This document shows positions 12,901 through 24,295 of a DNA stretch of 64,000 nucleotides, in pieces. The notes under the pieces are model-generated. The model had not been told where the DNA came from and ran no database searches. It worked only from the letters and a program-made list of their open reading frames with translations. The translations under genes were made by a program, and so were the position numbers. Location of the stretch: assembly GCA_905220665.1 (NCBI GenBank), contig CAJNAR010000005.1, positions 248,001 through 312,000 of the forward strand, in the 5' to 3' direction. The DNA is from Albugo candida. Taxonomy: Eukaryota > Oomycota > Peronosporomycetes > Albuginales > Albuginaceae. The number at the start of each line of letters is the position of its first letter. The stretch's first letter is position 1.

Positions 12901-13528
12901 CATTCGCTGTGAGTCAACTTGGCCGTTTTGCATCTGACCCTGGATCGAAGCATTGGAAAGCATCTATCAAAGTGTTAAGATACTTAAAATCGACATCGAC
13001 ATTCGGAATACACTACACCTTCAATAGGACTCCAAACCAATTGTCTGCATACTGTGATGCAGATTGGGGAAACAACTTGGATGACCGCAGGTCTGCGAGT
13101 GGTGTATCAAAACTACTGAATGGGGGACCAGTTACATTCAAGTCGAAGTACCAACGTACAGTGGCTTTGAGTACATCAGAAGTTGAGTACATGGCAATGA
13201 GCATGTGTACACAGGACGTACTGTGGGCAAGAGAAATGCTTTTCTACCTGGGTTTGAACAGAAGAATCCAACAATTTTTTGATAAAATGACCAAGGAGCT
13301 ATCGCACTTGACACGAATCCAGAATATCACGCACGAACGAAGCATGTGGATATCCGCTATCACTTTATCCGTGAGAAGATAACGACAGGGTTGATAAAAG
13401 TGATGTACAAGGAAACGAAGTACCAACTAGCGGACATTTTGACGAAAGCACCGGGAACAAAACGAATGCATTTCGTCAGTGATGCAATGGGTAAGACAGC
13501 GGGCAACTACGTTGAATGGGAGTGCTGA
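9941..13528 (+). pseudogene. copia pol remnant (zinc knuckle, protease, integrase, RT, RNase H)
   Basis: Visible in order are the zinc knuckle CHRCNKVGHKNHEC (10001-10042), the aspartic protease site WLLDSGASSH (about 10110), integrase with IRTDNGGE and HSPQQNGLAERMNRT, a long acidic linker, RT with MDVDTAYLNAEI and the catalytic LYVDDKIVAAK (12532-12560), RNase H with CDADWGNNLDDRRS, and the terminal ADILTKAPG. Frame changes occur near 10108, 12111 (stop after TKWV), 12615 and 13382, so no continuous product is possible without repair. The integrase-to-linker part is a 667-codon open run, the best preserved piece. Confidence 0.93.
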
Positions 13529-13686
13529 AACGTACACTGTAGTTGAAGCACCGAGTGTGCAGTACACACGACATGCGAAACGACGACTATGAGGTGTGAC
13601 ACATAATTCGAGAGGTCGTGATTAGTGGCCCGTAGGAGACTGTTAAACTTAATAATACACCTCCCCTTTTAAACCGAAAACTAACA
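13523..13686 (+). repeat. 3' LTR of copia element
   Basis: 164 bp, TG...CA, near-identical to the 5' LTR and followed by the target duplication aaaat (13687-13691). The preceding purine-rich tgaatgggag is a weak polypurine tract. Confidence 0.95.
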
Positions 13687-13691
13687 AAAAT

Positions 13692-14760
13692 GTCAAGGTC
13701 AATTTGCAACACGCCGTTTAGTCCGATATTTGCGAGCAGCGTATTCTGCCTGTCGTCCACTCAACCCCTTGCGATACACATTCATGTATCGCTAGGTATC
13801 TCTTGCATATCGCCAAATTTGGTTTAATGGGGCGGAGGAAGTGCTCTTTGGACTATATTACGCAATCCAACCCACGTATAATCGCAGTTCGTCAGTGCAA
13901 AATTCTTTGCAGCTCACCAGAGTGAAATTTGGGGTAGAAGATCGCCAGGTGTCCTGCCGCAAGGATCATCTCCTCCAACATGCCTGTGAAACAAAGCCCG
14001 GTTGTCTTGCTATGAAATTTCTTACAACCTCCCATTTGTTCCGGAAGCTATGCATGAGACATGCCCAACACAGGCCTCGTTTCTACAGAATTTTTTTGAT
14101 ACCCTTCGGTTGTCCGCGGCAAGCAAGATTTGGGTGATTTTTTGGAAAAATCATGCTCTAAAAATTTCCTTCACCGCAGGTGGTGTTTCGCATCAGAGGG
14201 AATTTGCCACCAGGACCCAAGTATATCGGTTTGCGCGAAGGGAGTCAGGGTAAATGCGTAGTGCCCAGTTGCATTGTCATACGCAAACAAGGCTTGCTTG
14301 CTTCGGTAAGTCTTCAGCTTCCCATCAACCATCATGTTGGGTTTCCGGATGCATAATCACACAAGAGGAAAGGCTGGGCTTATGCATTTTTTTCATCGTC
14401 CAGTGCTAAGCGACCTCCCACATCGCTAAGAAAGTCGCTGACATGAATTGAGCGTCCTTGCCCTTTCTTGCAGCAATGGCTTCTCACCAGTATGCAACTA
14501 TAAGCGTTTCAAGCGGTCATGGGAGGCAAGGTGCTCTCGTCATGTGTCACCAAATCAAAGGGCGCAGCCCTTCCACCGGCCACGAAACACGAACGTCCTC
14601 ATCATTTCCATCCAAGCCCTCCAGTACCAATAAATGTGCTCCATACTTACGCCTTTGTTACAAATACATTTGACTATAAGCAATCACATCTTCTCTCTCA
14701 TTGCCATCGATATAGATGTGGTTTTGAACTTTACCTTTCGAGATATCCAGGAAATGTAGT
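13692..14760 (-). pseudogene. fossil DDE-type transposase of a family seen in fungi and oomycetes
   Basis: Scattered minus-strand pieces keep family motifs in the right order: HIYIDGNEREDVIAY (14721-14675), VTHDEST (around 14553-14531, probable first catalytic Asp), ALFAYDNATGHYAF in a shifted frame (around 14300, probable second Asp), and near the end YMNVYRKGLSGRQAEYAARK then YRTKRRV (around 13790-13700). The pattern 'YIDGHEREDVV-YR ... THDES ... FDNA-NH ... AYR-GL ... Y-SHRRV' is one I recall from repetitive transposase-like proteins. Stops and frameshifts are frequent, so it is dead. No terminal repeats were found. Confidence 0.6.
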
Positions 14761-15404
14761 CAGCGCATCGTAGTCCGTTCTAAAATTGTCGGTGATGTTG
14801 CACTCTCAAGGCGGGAGAGAATCTTATAACTATGTGGGCTGTTAATTTATTAATTTAGTATTGAAATTGCTCTTCCAAAGATATTGCTGCAAGGCAATAT
14901 ACAGTCTTCGTCTTGTAAAAAGTTCCGGCGCTTCGCATGCCCGCCTTGGCGAGACAAAGGCCGTTTGCCATCCTTTAGGAACATTTGCGCCAAAGCGTGT
15001 ACACAACGTGTGTGCCAAATTCTTTTGCCGGCACCCCAAGCGATCAGCTTATTTGCTTCGAGTCAACACCCTAAACCCTAACCGACTTGCGCAGACGCAA
15101 GTAATACAAAAGAGCAACCCTAAGATTTACTAGTGCTATTGTTTGCTGGAGAGTCTGGTTTCCCAATGCCACCAGTTGCCCAATGGCAGCGTCCACAACT
15201 ATCTCTGACCACTGCCGTCATCAGAGCTACCAGGCACGACCAAAGAACGTTCCTTCATCTTTCGACGCTTATTTTCACATTCAGTTTGGACCTAGCCTTC
15301 ATTGTTTGATTGAGTTAAGTAGGACGCGGCATTGGAAAGTATAGGGCAGGGAAGAACAGAAGCTCGGATGCGGCGGCAAGTTTCGGTATGGATTTGGTAC
15401 GCAC
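14761..15404. other. intergenic, nothing recognised
   Basis: No gene. It includes a two-unit ccctaaa-like stretch near 15068-15080, too short to be called telomeric. Confidence 0.35.
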
Positions 15405-15522
15405 AAGTAATGAGACCCCTATTTGAATGAATTGGTCCACACTCGTGATGGAACCCCTCTATATTAATGGATTGGTCTACACAGGCAGTGAATCCTTTAT
15501 ATAATAATGAATTTGTAGAAGT
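15405..15522. repeat. three degenerate tandem units of about 39-40 bp
   Basis: Three consecutive blocks share the pattern 'gtgatg-aaccccT-TAT--T-AATGaATTGGTctACAC' (starting about 15405, 15443 and 15483). On the minus strand they read as 13-residue units beginning GFTACVDQ, GFHHECGP and GLITCAYQ within a short open frame. Divergence is high; it could be a minisatellite remnant. Confidence 0.45.
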
Positions 15523-16001
15523 TGGCCACCCCACTCACCTTTTATGGTTATAAGTGTCGTCCACCGTACTTGCAATTGTTGATAGTGTAGACCACATTGG
15601 ACAGTAAAAGCCATGCTGAAGATCCTAATATTACATTTACTGTACTTAGCAATCAAAAATCCATTTTATTCGAACGTCGTGCTCCGAAGTATCTCCTCTA
15701 CAAGCTCCTTCATCAACAGCAATTACCACTTACGACTAAATTACAGGAAACATTTTTATTCATTACAAATCCTAGAGTATATTTTTGACAAGCGATGTAT
15801 ATTCGCTAAGTTTGATATATAGCGAGCATTCAATCGGGAGACATATGTTAGGTACAAAGACGGTAAATACCCGGTCAGAGCATGTGAAGAGAATCTTCTC
15901 TAGCAAATAAGTACGGATAATATCTTTATTTAAGTATTTGCCACCCAATCAAGTAGCTTATCTTTCTTCTCCGGAAAACGACAGGCTATGAGCCCAAACC
16001 A

Positions 16002-16265
16002 ATGGATCAAGCTGCTCCGAATCAATCCCAAGCACCGCGCACGTCCCAAGCCGACGATGACGGAGCCATTGAAGGATCCGGCACAAGTGATGCTGTTACC
16101 AGGCTGCTAAAATTGATGAAGGAGATGAAGGGGAACATCGGAGCTCATCTTAATAGGATAGAAGCTCGACAAGGTGAGGGTGATCAAGCTATGGTCGTGT
16201 CTGGAGGTAGCGGCACCGCTTCCCCGCTTAAGCGGATGCGTGCACTGGAGTCGGCCGTAGCATGA
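16002..16265 (+). pseudogene. gag remnant of the old LTR element
   Basis: An 87-codon frame begins with MDQAAPNQSQAPRTSQADDD just downstream of the primer-binding site, with a helical middle (VTRLLKLMKEMKGNIGAHL) and stops at 16265. Position and composition suit the N-terminus of an LTR-element Gag. No zinc knuckle is present. Confidence 0.5.
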
Positions 16266-16382
16266 CGCTGACCTCTCTTGGAAACGAAGTCACGTCAATT
16301 CCAGCGCAACAGCATGGTTGGGAATGCACGCACAGCCACCGCCACAAGAAGCCGCATACAGACAGGCAGTAGCGTCGGTAAG

Positions 16383-16613
16383 GATTCCGCCCTAGCTCAG
16401 TCGGGTTAGCACGCGGATCCCCTGCCGGAGCTCAGTAGTTTTATCCCCGGCAGTGTGGACAGCGGTTTAAGCCCACCCAAGCAATAAGCTTGGAAAATAT
16501 CTGCCTCCCTAGGTTTGAAGTCAGACTTAAGTGATATTCACACGGTCAGGGACTCATGGTAGGATAAGGAAGGTAGTTGAAAAACCAGATAAACAGTGTA
16601 ATGAAATCCTTGA
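16383..16613 (+). mobile_element. tRNA-derived SINE, copy 1
   Basis: About 231 bp. The head carries an A-box-like tagctcagtcgggtt and a decayed B-box region. The body (cggcagtgtggacagcggtt..., aagcttggaaaatatctgcc, tattcacacggtcaggg, aaggaaggtagtt) matches copies at 38383-38622 (-) and 45769-46011 (+). It ends in aaatccttga. No clear target duplication is seen, consistent with age; the B box is mutated relative to copy 3. Confidence 0.85.
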
Positions 16614-17299
16614 AAACAAACAAAACAAGAGCAGCAGTCAATATAATTTGCTGGTGTGGATTCATTGACAAGTGGTGCCTTTTCAACCGTTTGATCAGCT
16701 CAGAAAAGATCAGATACCTCTTGCTGAGATGCCACTGGACGAGGCCAACAAACACGGTTAATTCCATCAGTAGTCATAGCATCCTCAAAAGTAAATTGAT
16801 TGATAATCTACTTTTCGCAAAGAGGACTTAGACAACTTCCGCACGACGTTTTCCCAGAATGGTGATGCGCAATCGTATGGGGTTGGCACACTATTTGAGG
16901 CAACGCGTCTGCTAATTTCTCTCCGTTGCGCCTCCCCAGCTAAAATCAGTTTCCCGTAAACTATATGAATATCGGAGGTGGATACAGTGATTCATTGTTC
17001 TAAGTAGCTGTGACTTCCTTCAATCCTAGATGTGACATTGTGACCAAATGGACGTTGCATCTTGTCCACGCCACAATAAAACGCTTTCGGTGTGGCAGCC
17101 AAGTAGACTGTACATATCGCGAGCCCGGCTACAGGAACGCTTTCTTCTATTGTTCTCCAAGCAGATGCTTTCTATCCAGCTTGGGGAGAATGCGGCGCAC
17201 AGTTGTCATCGATGAGAGTTCACGACCAAGTATAACAGTAATACGCTGCAAACGGAGTAACAGTTTAAATACCTATATGTCCCTGACTGGATACTAAAA
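16614..17299. other. interior of the old LTR element, nothing recognised
   Basis: Short frames on both strands (such as 17010-17297 +) show no family motif. This is probably decayed retroelement interior. Confidence 0.3.
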
Positions 17300-18260
17300 T
17301 CAAAAATAGTAACTCACAAAAGTGAAGAGTGACTCAAACACATGCCTGAATACCTCTGAAGCCAATGCATGATCATTTTCGCCCTTTTCTGGTACAAAGC
17401 AAAAGGAAAGTGAAATCGTCTGATTTGTGGGAGTAACGCCAACAATGTGAAATAACGGCATTTTCTTTTTAATTGAGAAATATGGAATAGAAATCTGACT
17501 TGATATTGAATGGTAGGCAGTCCACACTAGTAGAAATCTGACTTGAAATTGAACGCGGCACAATGCCCAATTACCTGTTGGTCTTGTAAGTAGAATCCTT
17601 CACAAAGATTGAATTAAATGTGAATTCTTTTGCCACAGATACACCAGATTTGGGTGCAATAAACAAGCGACGTAAACGTCCTGCGTAGTCACAGTTTGCC
17701 TTGTGATGAACATTCTCTTGATCAAAAATGTACAAAAGAGTCCTAATTGGGCGACGGCCGTCCAAAGCATTGGTACGCCCTCAAGTGAAAGATAGTCAGC
17801 GCAGTGTTCATTGTCCAACATAAACGTTGTCGCTGACAATTGTGGTGTACCAGCTTTTTGTCTATTATTATACATAACCTTCCCAACCGCCGGGCAATCT
17901 TGCTCTTCTTGTCGCAGACTAGCGAGTATTATCCTTGGTGTTGCTCCTTCCCGTGACATGTCAGCTACTGATTGTTGCTGTGCTGCACTTAGCGTTCGGT
18001 GAACTGGTCACGCGGATAGGTGATCTGTTACACCGTGGCTTTGATAGGTAAGTTGAACTACATCCAGGTGTCACACTGCACTTTGCAGATCTCCAAGTAT
18101 CACTATGGTTGCCTCCCATACCTGTACGTATGAAAGATGTTTTTGGTAGGCCTTAACCATTCTTCTTATAGGGTCTCCCGTGTGCACACATGAGCAAAAC
18201 TTTTCTGACCTTATTTCCTGGTTTGTTTTCATGGGAGCGCATACACGCCGTGGCATAGCC
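17300..18260 (-). pseudogene. fossil MULE transposase (FAR1/Mutator type)
   Basis: Minus-strand pieces in order: a Cys-containing segment near 18230-18150 (KFCSCVHTGDPIRRM), a helical 'ILASLRQEEQDCPAVGKVMYN' block near 17925, LFIAPKSGVSVAKEF and DSTYKTNR (the usual D-TYKTNR catalytic-Asp motif, near 17660-17590), then KKKMPLFHIVGVTPTNQT and SFCFVPEKGENDHA (17475-17370). This is the standard oomycete MULE layout, but split over shifted frames. It is a different subfamily from the MULE at 48080. Confidence 0.75.
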
Positions 18261-18610
18261 CTAATTTTTTAGCAAACTCCTGCATCAAGGAGGCATACTG
18301 CGCTGCAGGTAGTGCTTCGAGTGACATAGAGGGTAGGCAAAACAGAGTTAAGAACAGAGGTGAAAACAGAGGTGAGCTCAGAGGGGATAATTAATGTTTA
18401 CACTCTCGAACAGATTCTTAACATGAGGAAACTACGCGTCCGAACAGTTGCGCGACGCGAGTAAGTTTGGTAGTATGGTTGGTTATGGATCAAGGGGGTA
18501 CAATTAGCAAAGGGGGTTTGTGTACATATAGAAGTGGCCTAAGGATAATGTATTCAGTTCGGTATTTGCCCCCAATCAAGTAGATTATCGTTCCTCTGGG
18601 TATAATGACA

Positions 18611-19829
18611 GTATATGCACCCACTCGTGTAATACTATAGTGCAGATAATTTTGCATGCTTTCATACAGGGGGATAATATACTAGGACGCGCCTAGCTTT
18701 TTGGGTTACGAAAACGTTTCTGCAGACTTGCCAGGAGAAACAGTTGACGTTAAATGGCAGAAATACTTCTTCTGAAAAAAAGAAGCTCTATGATGTGGCA
18801 AGCTGGTATCTGGAAATGAATTCCATCACATTTCTGATCGGATCAAGTGCTACTGGATATTGCGCAGTGCACTGAATTGCTATTTCCATCCCTGAGTATA
18901 GCAAAGGGATGAAACGATTAATGGGATGAATGGAGAGAGCGTAGTCTCAGCGCGTGAGCAAACCAGCCGACGATTTCAGCTTTGTCTTTTAAAATGCAGC
19001 GCGATGGTCGAAAGATAAGACCAGGAGTTTAATATTTTCGTAACGATTCTAGCGCATGCTATCAAGCTTGAACACTTCGACCCTAAAAAGTCTTTCGTGT
19101 GCAGCGCTAGTAATGCTCATCGGTGAACCATTATAGCCGGAAAAGAAGCGTGTGCTATTGTGGAGGATTATCGAATATCGGATTACGAACTGCATTAATT
19201 GAAGGGACTTACACTTTACACGAACCATAGAAATCTTTGATATATCCATAATCCAGGAATTGTCGTCTCGGCGGTCCCAAATTACACAGCTGAGAGATTA
19301 CAGCGATGGACCATGATATTGATAGAATATGATATCGCATACGGCATATCCCAGATTGAAAGAATGTGTGGACAGACCTACAATCGAGAAAGTGGTCGCC
19401 TCTAGCAACGATATGTGCTTTTGTGATAGCCGAACATGTTGCCTTTTCCCTTGAGTGGCGTGAGAAAAAATACATACAAATGAAACAGAAAGTATAAATA
19501 TCTTAAGATCAGCATGGAATCGAGATTGCATCATGGACACTAGCGGCTTATGGGAAATTGCGAGAGTCCGGTAATTACCCCTTGACAGATCCCATACTCG
19601 AGATATGATTGTGTGGGGCAGCACATTTTTATATTCAAGGACAGAGAGGATTAAAGGGAACGCTAGAGCCCCTGTAAGGTTTCTTTTACTGGGCGTATAT
19701 GGAAAAAAATGAAGCGAAATGTAGTGCAAATGTCAGCTTTGTGCGAGTAACACTAGTGCACTGGCTATCCATACGATATACCGCTAGGAGAATCATGGCA
19801 TGCGAGAACTCCCAATCAGCTTAATCCGT
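18611..19829. other. no gene recognised
   Basis: Only short unrelated open frames are present. Sequence quality resembles other decayed transposon stretches, but no motif could be placed. Confidence 0.3.
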
Positions 19830-20360
19830 TCGATTATGATTGCATGGGATAGAGTGAATGTGGTAATAAGTATATCTTAGTGATCAGAGACGATGCATCC
19901 AAACTTTTTTTTTGGATTATCTCCTACAAGCATGCAAATTCTACCATGCTAGCTGACGCGCTGTTGCCAGGGTTCGCTAGTTTTTGATTTTGCCATAATT
20001 GGGTTTCGGACCAAGGCAACTATTTCCGCGGTGCTGGTGCGAGTGATTATTCTACAACGACATGTCTCTCAAGGCAATTGCCGGTGACGCAATTGGGTCG
20101 GGTGATTCCGATTATTCAGATGATTTTAAATCAATGACCGTCGCCGCTGATCCACGGATTAGCACCTGTCACTGCAAGACGGAACTAAGGATCTGAATCC
20201 TGTCGATAGTTTAGCAGCGTAAAAAAGATTGAATCTTTAATCTATATGACGCTTACCTCCACCAATGAGGATCTGCGCAAACACGGGGAGCAAATGCAAA
20301 TGTCTATCGAACAAATGTACCGAAAGTTGCACGATGCTAAGAAATTCGATCTCATAAAAG
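19830..20360 (+). pseudogene. fossil gypsy integrase fragment
   Basis: Plus-strand frames read KYILVIRDDASKLFFWI, SYKHANSTMLADALLPGF, then WVSDQGNYFRG, matching the integrase core (first Asp in the IRDDASK strand, second in VSDQG). Further on, around 20255-20345, is a charged helix EDLRKHGEQMQMSIEQMYRK that matches the post-integrase helix of gypsy Pol. Interrupted by stops; no LTRs identified. Confidence 0.62.
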
Positions 20361-23300
20361 AAAATATAAAGATGCACTCAATATCACAATTGTGGCAAAT
20401 TCTGTGATTGAGAATTATCCCCTTCATGCGACGTTTGGACGCACTCAAGCAATAAACTTATGACGCGATGAAATGAACCGAGGAAATCTATACACACAAT
20501 CTCGCAATAGGATTATTCCATTTAAGAATTTCATCACGCATGATAACGTGAATTCTTTGCATCGTAATTTACGGGGACAAAGATTTTCAAATGACGGGTG
20601 CCTATAATAGCGAAGGAAACCCTCAATTATGCTATCAAAAATCATCACTACAATCTCGACACACACCGGGTGAAATTTTGTTTTGTGGTGGGGCTGGGCT
20701 CAGCTGGAGCCTCGTGGAATCCAGCCGGGCCAATATGCTTCAGCGGATATCCTCTACATTGAAAAGTGCTCCTAGACGAATGCATCCAGGATTTGATCGA
20801 CTGGTATCGTACTATCGTCGTCGTGGGAGCTCCTGGTGTGGGAAGTGTTGGTACTTGTACTCGTAGTCATTGATGTTACAGAAGGTGGTAATAGCAGTGG
20901 CTAAGATAACTTCGCAGATTGAACAGATTGTGACTCGGGAATTACTACTTTCCATCAAATCAGAAAGCGATTAGTCCCAGAGTACCTATATGGTCAAACC
21001 TATAGAACTTCGTCAAAAGACAGCAAGAAATGTCGAAGTATGGAGAATCTAGAAGAAGTCAAAATTCGAAACTTACTACACTACGTCTGACATGCTGACA
21101 TCGAAGTGTTCTTCGGGGACGATATCCGGTCCTGAGTTCGCTTTTTTCATATTTAGGGATGCCTTTTGTAAACTCTCGCCGCCGCGATTTGTTGCAAGGA
21201 TGGTAAGGTTCAAGATAGGCATAGTTGCTCATGCTTAGTATGCTGAGTAAGAGAACACTGTTCGTTTCCTGCCTCTAAACACTGAAACCTACAACCAACG
21301 GCTCTCCCGTGTATACGCAAGAACTTTCAAGCCACCAATATTCGCCAAACCATCGATCGCCATCACGTTTCAGTTGCTACGTATCCCTTATTATCTTAAT
21401 GGTACGCATCTTACACTTCCAGTATCGTCACAGATGCATTCGGATATCATCTGTCCAGTACCTGTCTTGTCGCTGTCGATATCGATCAGAGATAATCATC
21501 TATACCGGCAATTTTCTAAAGAAAAGACGCGGATTCTGAAGAAATTCAGAGTTTGTATCAAGAATGGCAGAGTCTTCTAAAAGGAAGTTTAAGGGAGCAA
21601 TTGACTCCATGGGAGTACGGCACTGGTGTCGGCGTTTTAGCTTTTCTTGTGTCCTTGTACAGTTTCAGTGTCATGTAATTCTGAACAACCTGGTAAGGAC
21701 TTCCATATCATGAATTCATATAGCGTGTGAGGGACGAAGTGCCAAGGATGCAATGCCTGAATGCTCGTATATCCTTACATTACGTGGCAATGCATAAGCA
21801 CTCTTTGTCAAAAAAAAGCGACTTGCTGCTTCACAGGCTTTGTTTTGCGATCGCTAAAGTTTCGAGACAAAATATCATTCATCTCCTGCTCGGAATCAAG
21901 CGCTCTGTTTCTCGGGTAGGCCGATGCATCAGTAGCGGTATCATGTGTTTCAAATTTACTTCTTTGCTTTTGTCTTCTTACTAAAAGGTCCAGCTCGATC
22001 AGGCTCTTTTGTCTCTTTGTCATACCAGACGCGAGTCTCGATAGGGACTACATCAAGCTCCACGCATCAAGAAAAATTCTCGTAGCCATCTAGTACTTGG
22101 CCTAAAGTCTAAGACAAAAGCAGATTGTCAAGCCAGCAAGACAGCTATGTACTTTAGCGGTTTGAGTGGTCGCAGATTTTTCCATTACTTTCGACAAGTG
22201 CAAATTACGCGGCATGTGCTACACACAATCGAGTTGACATTCTAATCCGAGGCACTTCAATGCAAGTTTGAGGATCCCGCCCTGAATCTCGTTTCCAAAG
22301 CACATCGTGATTGGATCACACTGGAAGGATTCGACTATTTCCACATATGGTACTATCATCGATCAAGGGTCATGGATCTAGTACACTTTTTTGAATCGTG
22401 ACGCCTGATTTCCGTGTCCCTTAATTGCTATCTGGGATCGATATGTTGATAGAAGTGTGACGTTTTGTTAGATACTTTCATTAATGTAACCGAATGCCTT
22501 GAGTTTGTATTCAAGTGTATATGGGCAAGATTTCAAATAATAAATCAGATAATCGGATGAAAAAAAAGTGAAATAGAGCTTTCGGGCGATCATTGAAGAT
22601 TCCTACCTAAGGATACAAAGGCAAGACTTCAAGGACCACGTGGGCACACATGAGCGCTTACGCAATGGCATCGATTCTATGCGGAGATTTCAGGATGTAC
22701 CTGACTGGTTAACCGTCTCGTAGTCAAAGGTGTTATATCATGGAACGACCCATTTTTGATACAGTTATCCGGTGTTCTGCAATGAGGGCTTATTAGCGGT
22801 TCTTCCTGGTGAATCTAGCAGTCTCCGCTAGTTGTGCGCCCACACATCAGAGATATGCTGAATCACTCCTTTTGAACCACTAGGGAGTGCTGCGACGGAC
22901 AGACCATCTCAAGCCTATAATTGAAGGCAGAGAGGTATCGTGTCCATTGATAGGCGGCACGGGAAGGCTATTTGATCAATACAGCAGTATTCTTGGACAT
23001 GGCTATAAATAGGATGAAGCACCGTATCATCGGAAGTGAGTTTAATGGATCAAGTCCAACATCTTGTGACCTTGATGCAGATACAGAGTAGGTATTGATA
23101 CATGCGAGGTTATGCTTGGTACGTTGTTGCGTTTTGGATGTTAACGGCAAAGCTGTACTCGACAGGGAATGCGGACTTTGTATGATGCGAATATTAAAGT
23201 CATCTCTCTGGTAAGCAGATGTTCGAGTTAAAAGCACATGGTGGTCTCTATGCAGACCGACTCAGAAGCCAAGGATGTCGAAAAAAATTTTCTTTCACTT

Positions 23301-23368
23301 TAGCCATTTGCGGAATTGATTTGTCCTGTATAGTTGAGCTCTCCTGCTTCATTTAAACTTTTGTCAAT
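20361..23368. other. long gene-poor stretch, nothing firmly recognised
   Basis: Many short open frames with no recognisable domain. Low coding quality throughout suggests decayed repeats. The last few hundred bases must contain the promoter of the lipase at 23369. Confidence 0.3.
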
Positions 23369-24295
23369 ATGTTATTGCATTGTGCATGGATCGTATTTCA
23401 CGCTATATTATGGCTACCATTACGAGGTGACACCAACCCACCCTTATTTAGTGCTGGTCAGTATGATGAAAAACTAGCATTATACCTGGTGCGCATATCC
23501 TCAGCGATGTACTGTCCGGCACCCGCAATTTCAATTTGGAGTTGCGTAGCTTGTTCTCAGGCTGGTCTTTTACAAGACACGAAAGTCGTCATCGACTCGG
23601 AAAGTAGTTTTCAAGGAATAGTTGGGTATTCGGCGGATCGTGACGCGATTGCCATTGCATTCCGTGGAAGTAGCAATTTGAAAAATTGGATTGCTATTGT
23701 CAAATTCGTGAAAAGGAAAGCGTACAATGACTTTCCTGAGGCGCTGGTACATCGTGGCTTCTACGAATTGTACCAGAAAGTGGCAGCGCAAGTTATAGCG
23801 AGTATACGAAAACTACGTCAAGAACATGCAACAGCGGTCATTCTAGTGACTGGGCACTCGCTGGGTGGAGCGATTGCCTCAATTTGTGCCTTTGAGCTGA
23901 AACTTCTTCACGGCTTGGATGCACACGCCGTCTATACCTTTGGTCAGCCAAGATTAGGAAATTTCGCGTTCGCCCAATTGATGAACAACTATGTGCCCAG
24001 TCTGAATCGAGTGATACACGCTAAAGATGTTGTTCCTCATATGCTGCCGTCATATTTGCGATATTATCACTCCAAAACTGAGGTTCGCAATGTCGTGAAA
24101 ATTCACTTTAAGGTTTCACTAAGTGTTCCTTTGCAGATTTTTTATGGAAAGTTTTTTGAATCGTATCGTATGTGTAGCGCTAAGGACGGTGAAGATAAAA
24201 CGTGCTCAAATGTATGCGCTCCGTACTCATGCCAGAGTATCGAGGACCATACAAGCTACCTAAATGTTACATTGGGGGACCGCGTACAATGCTAA
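23369..24295 (+). CDS. secreted class 3 (alpha/beta-hydrolase) lipase, copy 1
   Basis: A secreted triacylglycerol-lipase-type enzyme. Residues 1-22 (MLLHCAWIVFHAILWLPLRG) form a signal peptide. The core shows IAIAFRGSSNLKNWI (oxyanion strand), the nucleophile elbow TGHSLGGAI with Ser164, YTFGQPRLGN, the acid Asp220 in HAKDVVPH, and the His in SIEDHTSYL. A 54-nt intron at 24083-24136 (GAG|GTTCGC...TTTGCAG) should be removed: splicing turns YHSKTEVRN... into YYHSKTEIFYGK, the family pattern, and leaves about 290 residues. Because the intron length is a multiple of three, the unspliced frame stays open. Cys-rich C-terminal segment (CSAKDGEDKTCSNVCAPYSC) suggests disulfides. The paralogue lies at 52455-53390. 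A role in host-lipid degradation is inference. Confidence 0.93.
   Translation: MLLHCAWIVFHAILWLPLRGDTNPPLFSAGQYDEKLALYLVRISSAMYCPAPAISIWSCVACSQAGLLQDTKVVIDSESSFQGIVGYSADRDAIAIAFRGSSNLKNWIAIVKFVKRKAYNDFPEALVHRGFYELYQKVAAQVIASIRKLRQEHATAVILVTGHSLGGAIASICAFELKLLHGLDAHAVYTFGQPRLGNFAFAQLMNNYVPSLNRVIHAKDVVPHMLPSYLRYYHSKTEVRNVVKIHFKVSLSVPLQIFYGKFFESYRMCSAKDGEDKTCSNVCAPYSCQSIEDHTSYLNVTLGDRVQC

Larger units (their letters stand above)
9142..13686 (+). mobile_element. Ty1/copia LTR retrotransposon, structurally complete but coding-defective
   Basis: The element is 4545 bp, with near-identical LTRs of 163 and 164 bp beginning TG and ending CA, and a perfect 5-bp target-site duplication aaaat at 9137-9141 and 13687-13691. 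Internal order is gag zinc knuckle, protease, integrase, reverse transcriptase, RNase H; integrase ahead of RT is diagnostic of copia. Frames are broken by stops and shifts, so it cannot encode a full Gag-Pol. The close LTR match and clean duplication indicate a fairly recent insertion. Confidence 0.96.
15846..18610 (+). mobile_element. old copia-like LTR element with nested insertions
   Basis: Two diverged terminal regions share 'gtatttgccnCCCAATCAAGTAG-TTATC-TTC' and end in a similar gaca: 15931-15983 and 18548-18610. After the first, at 15984, comes ggctatgagcccaaa, the same primer-binding site as in the intact copia element, followed by a gag-like frame. Inside lie a SINE (16383-16613) and a reverse-oriented MULE fossil (17300-18260). 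Start points of the LTRs are uncertain (about 15846 and 18470). The two ends may also be solo remnants of one family rather than a pair. Confidence 0.5.

Noticed and set aside
15066..15082. ccctaaaccctaacc string resembling oomycete/plant telomere repeat
   Set aside because: Only about two units, inside decayed repeat DNA. Chance or a trivial remnant.
16390..16470. Functional tRNA gene
   Set aside because: Head of a SINE: the acceptor stem does not pair well, and the same body follows in three places.
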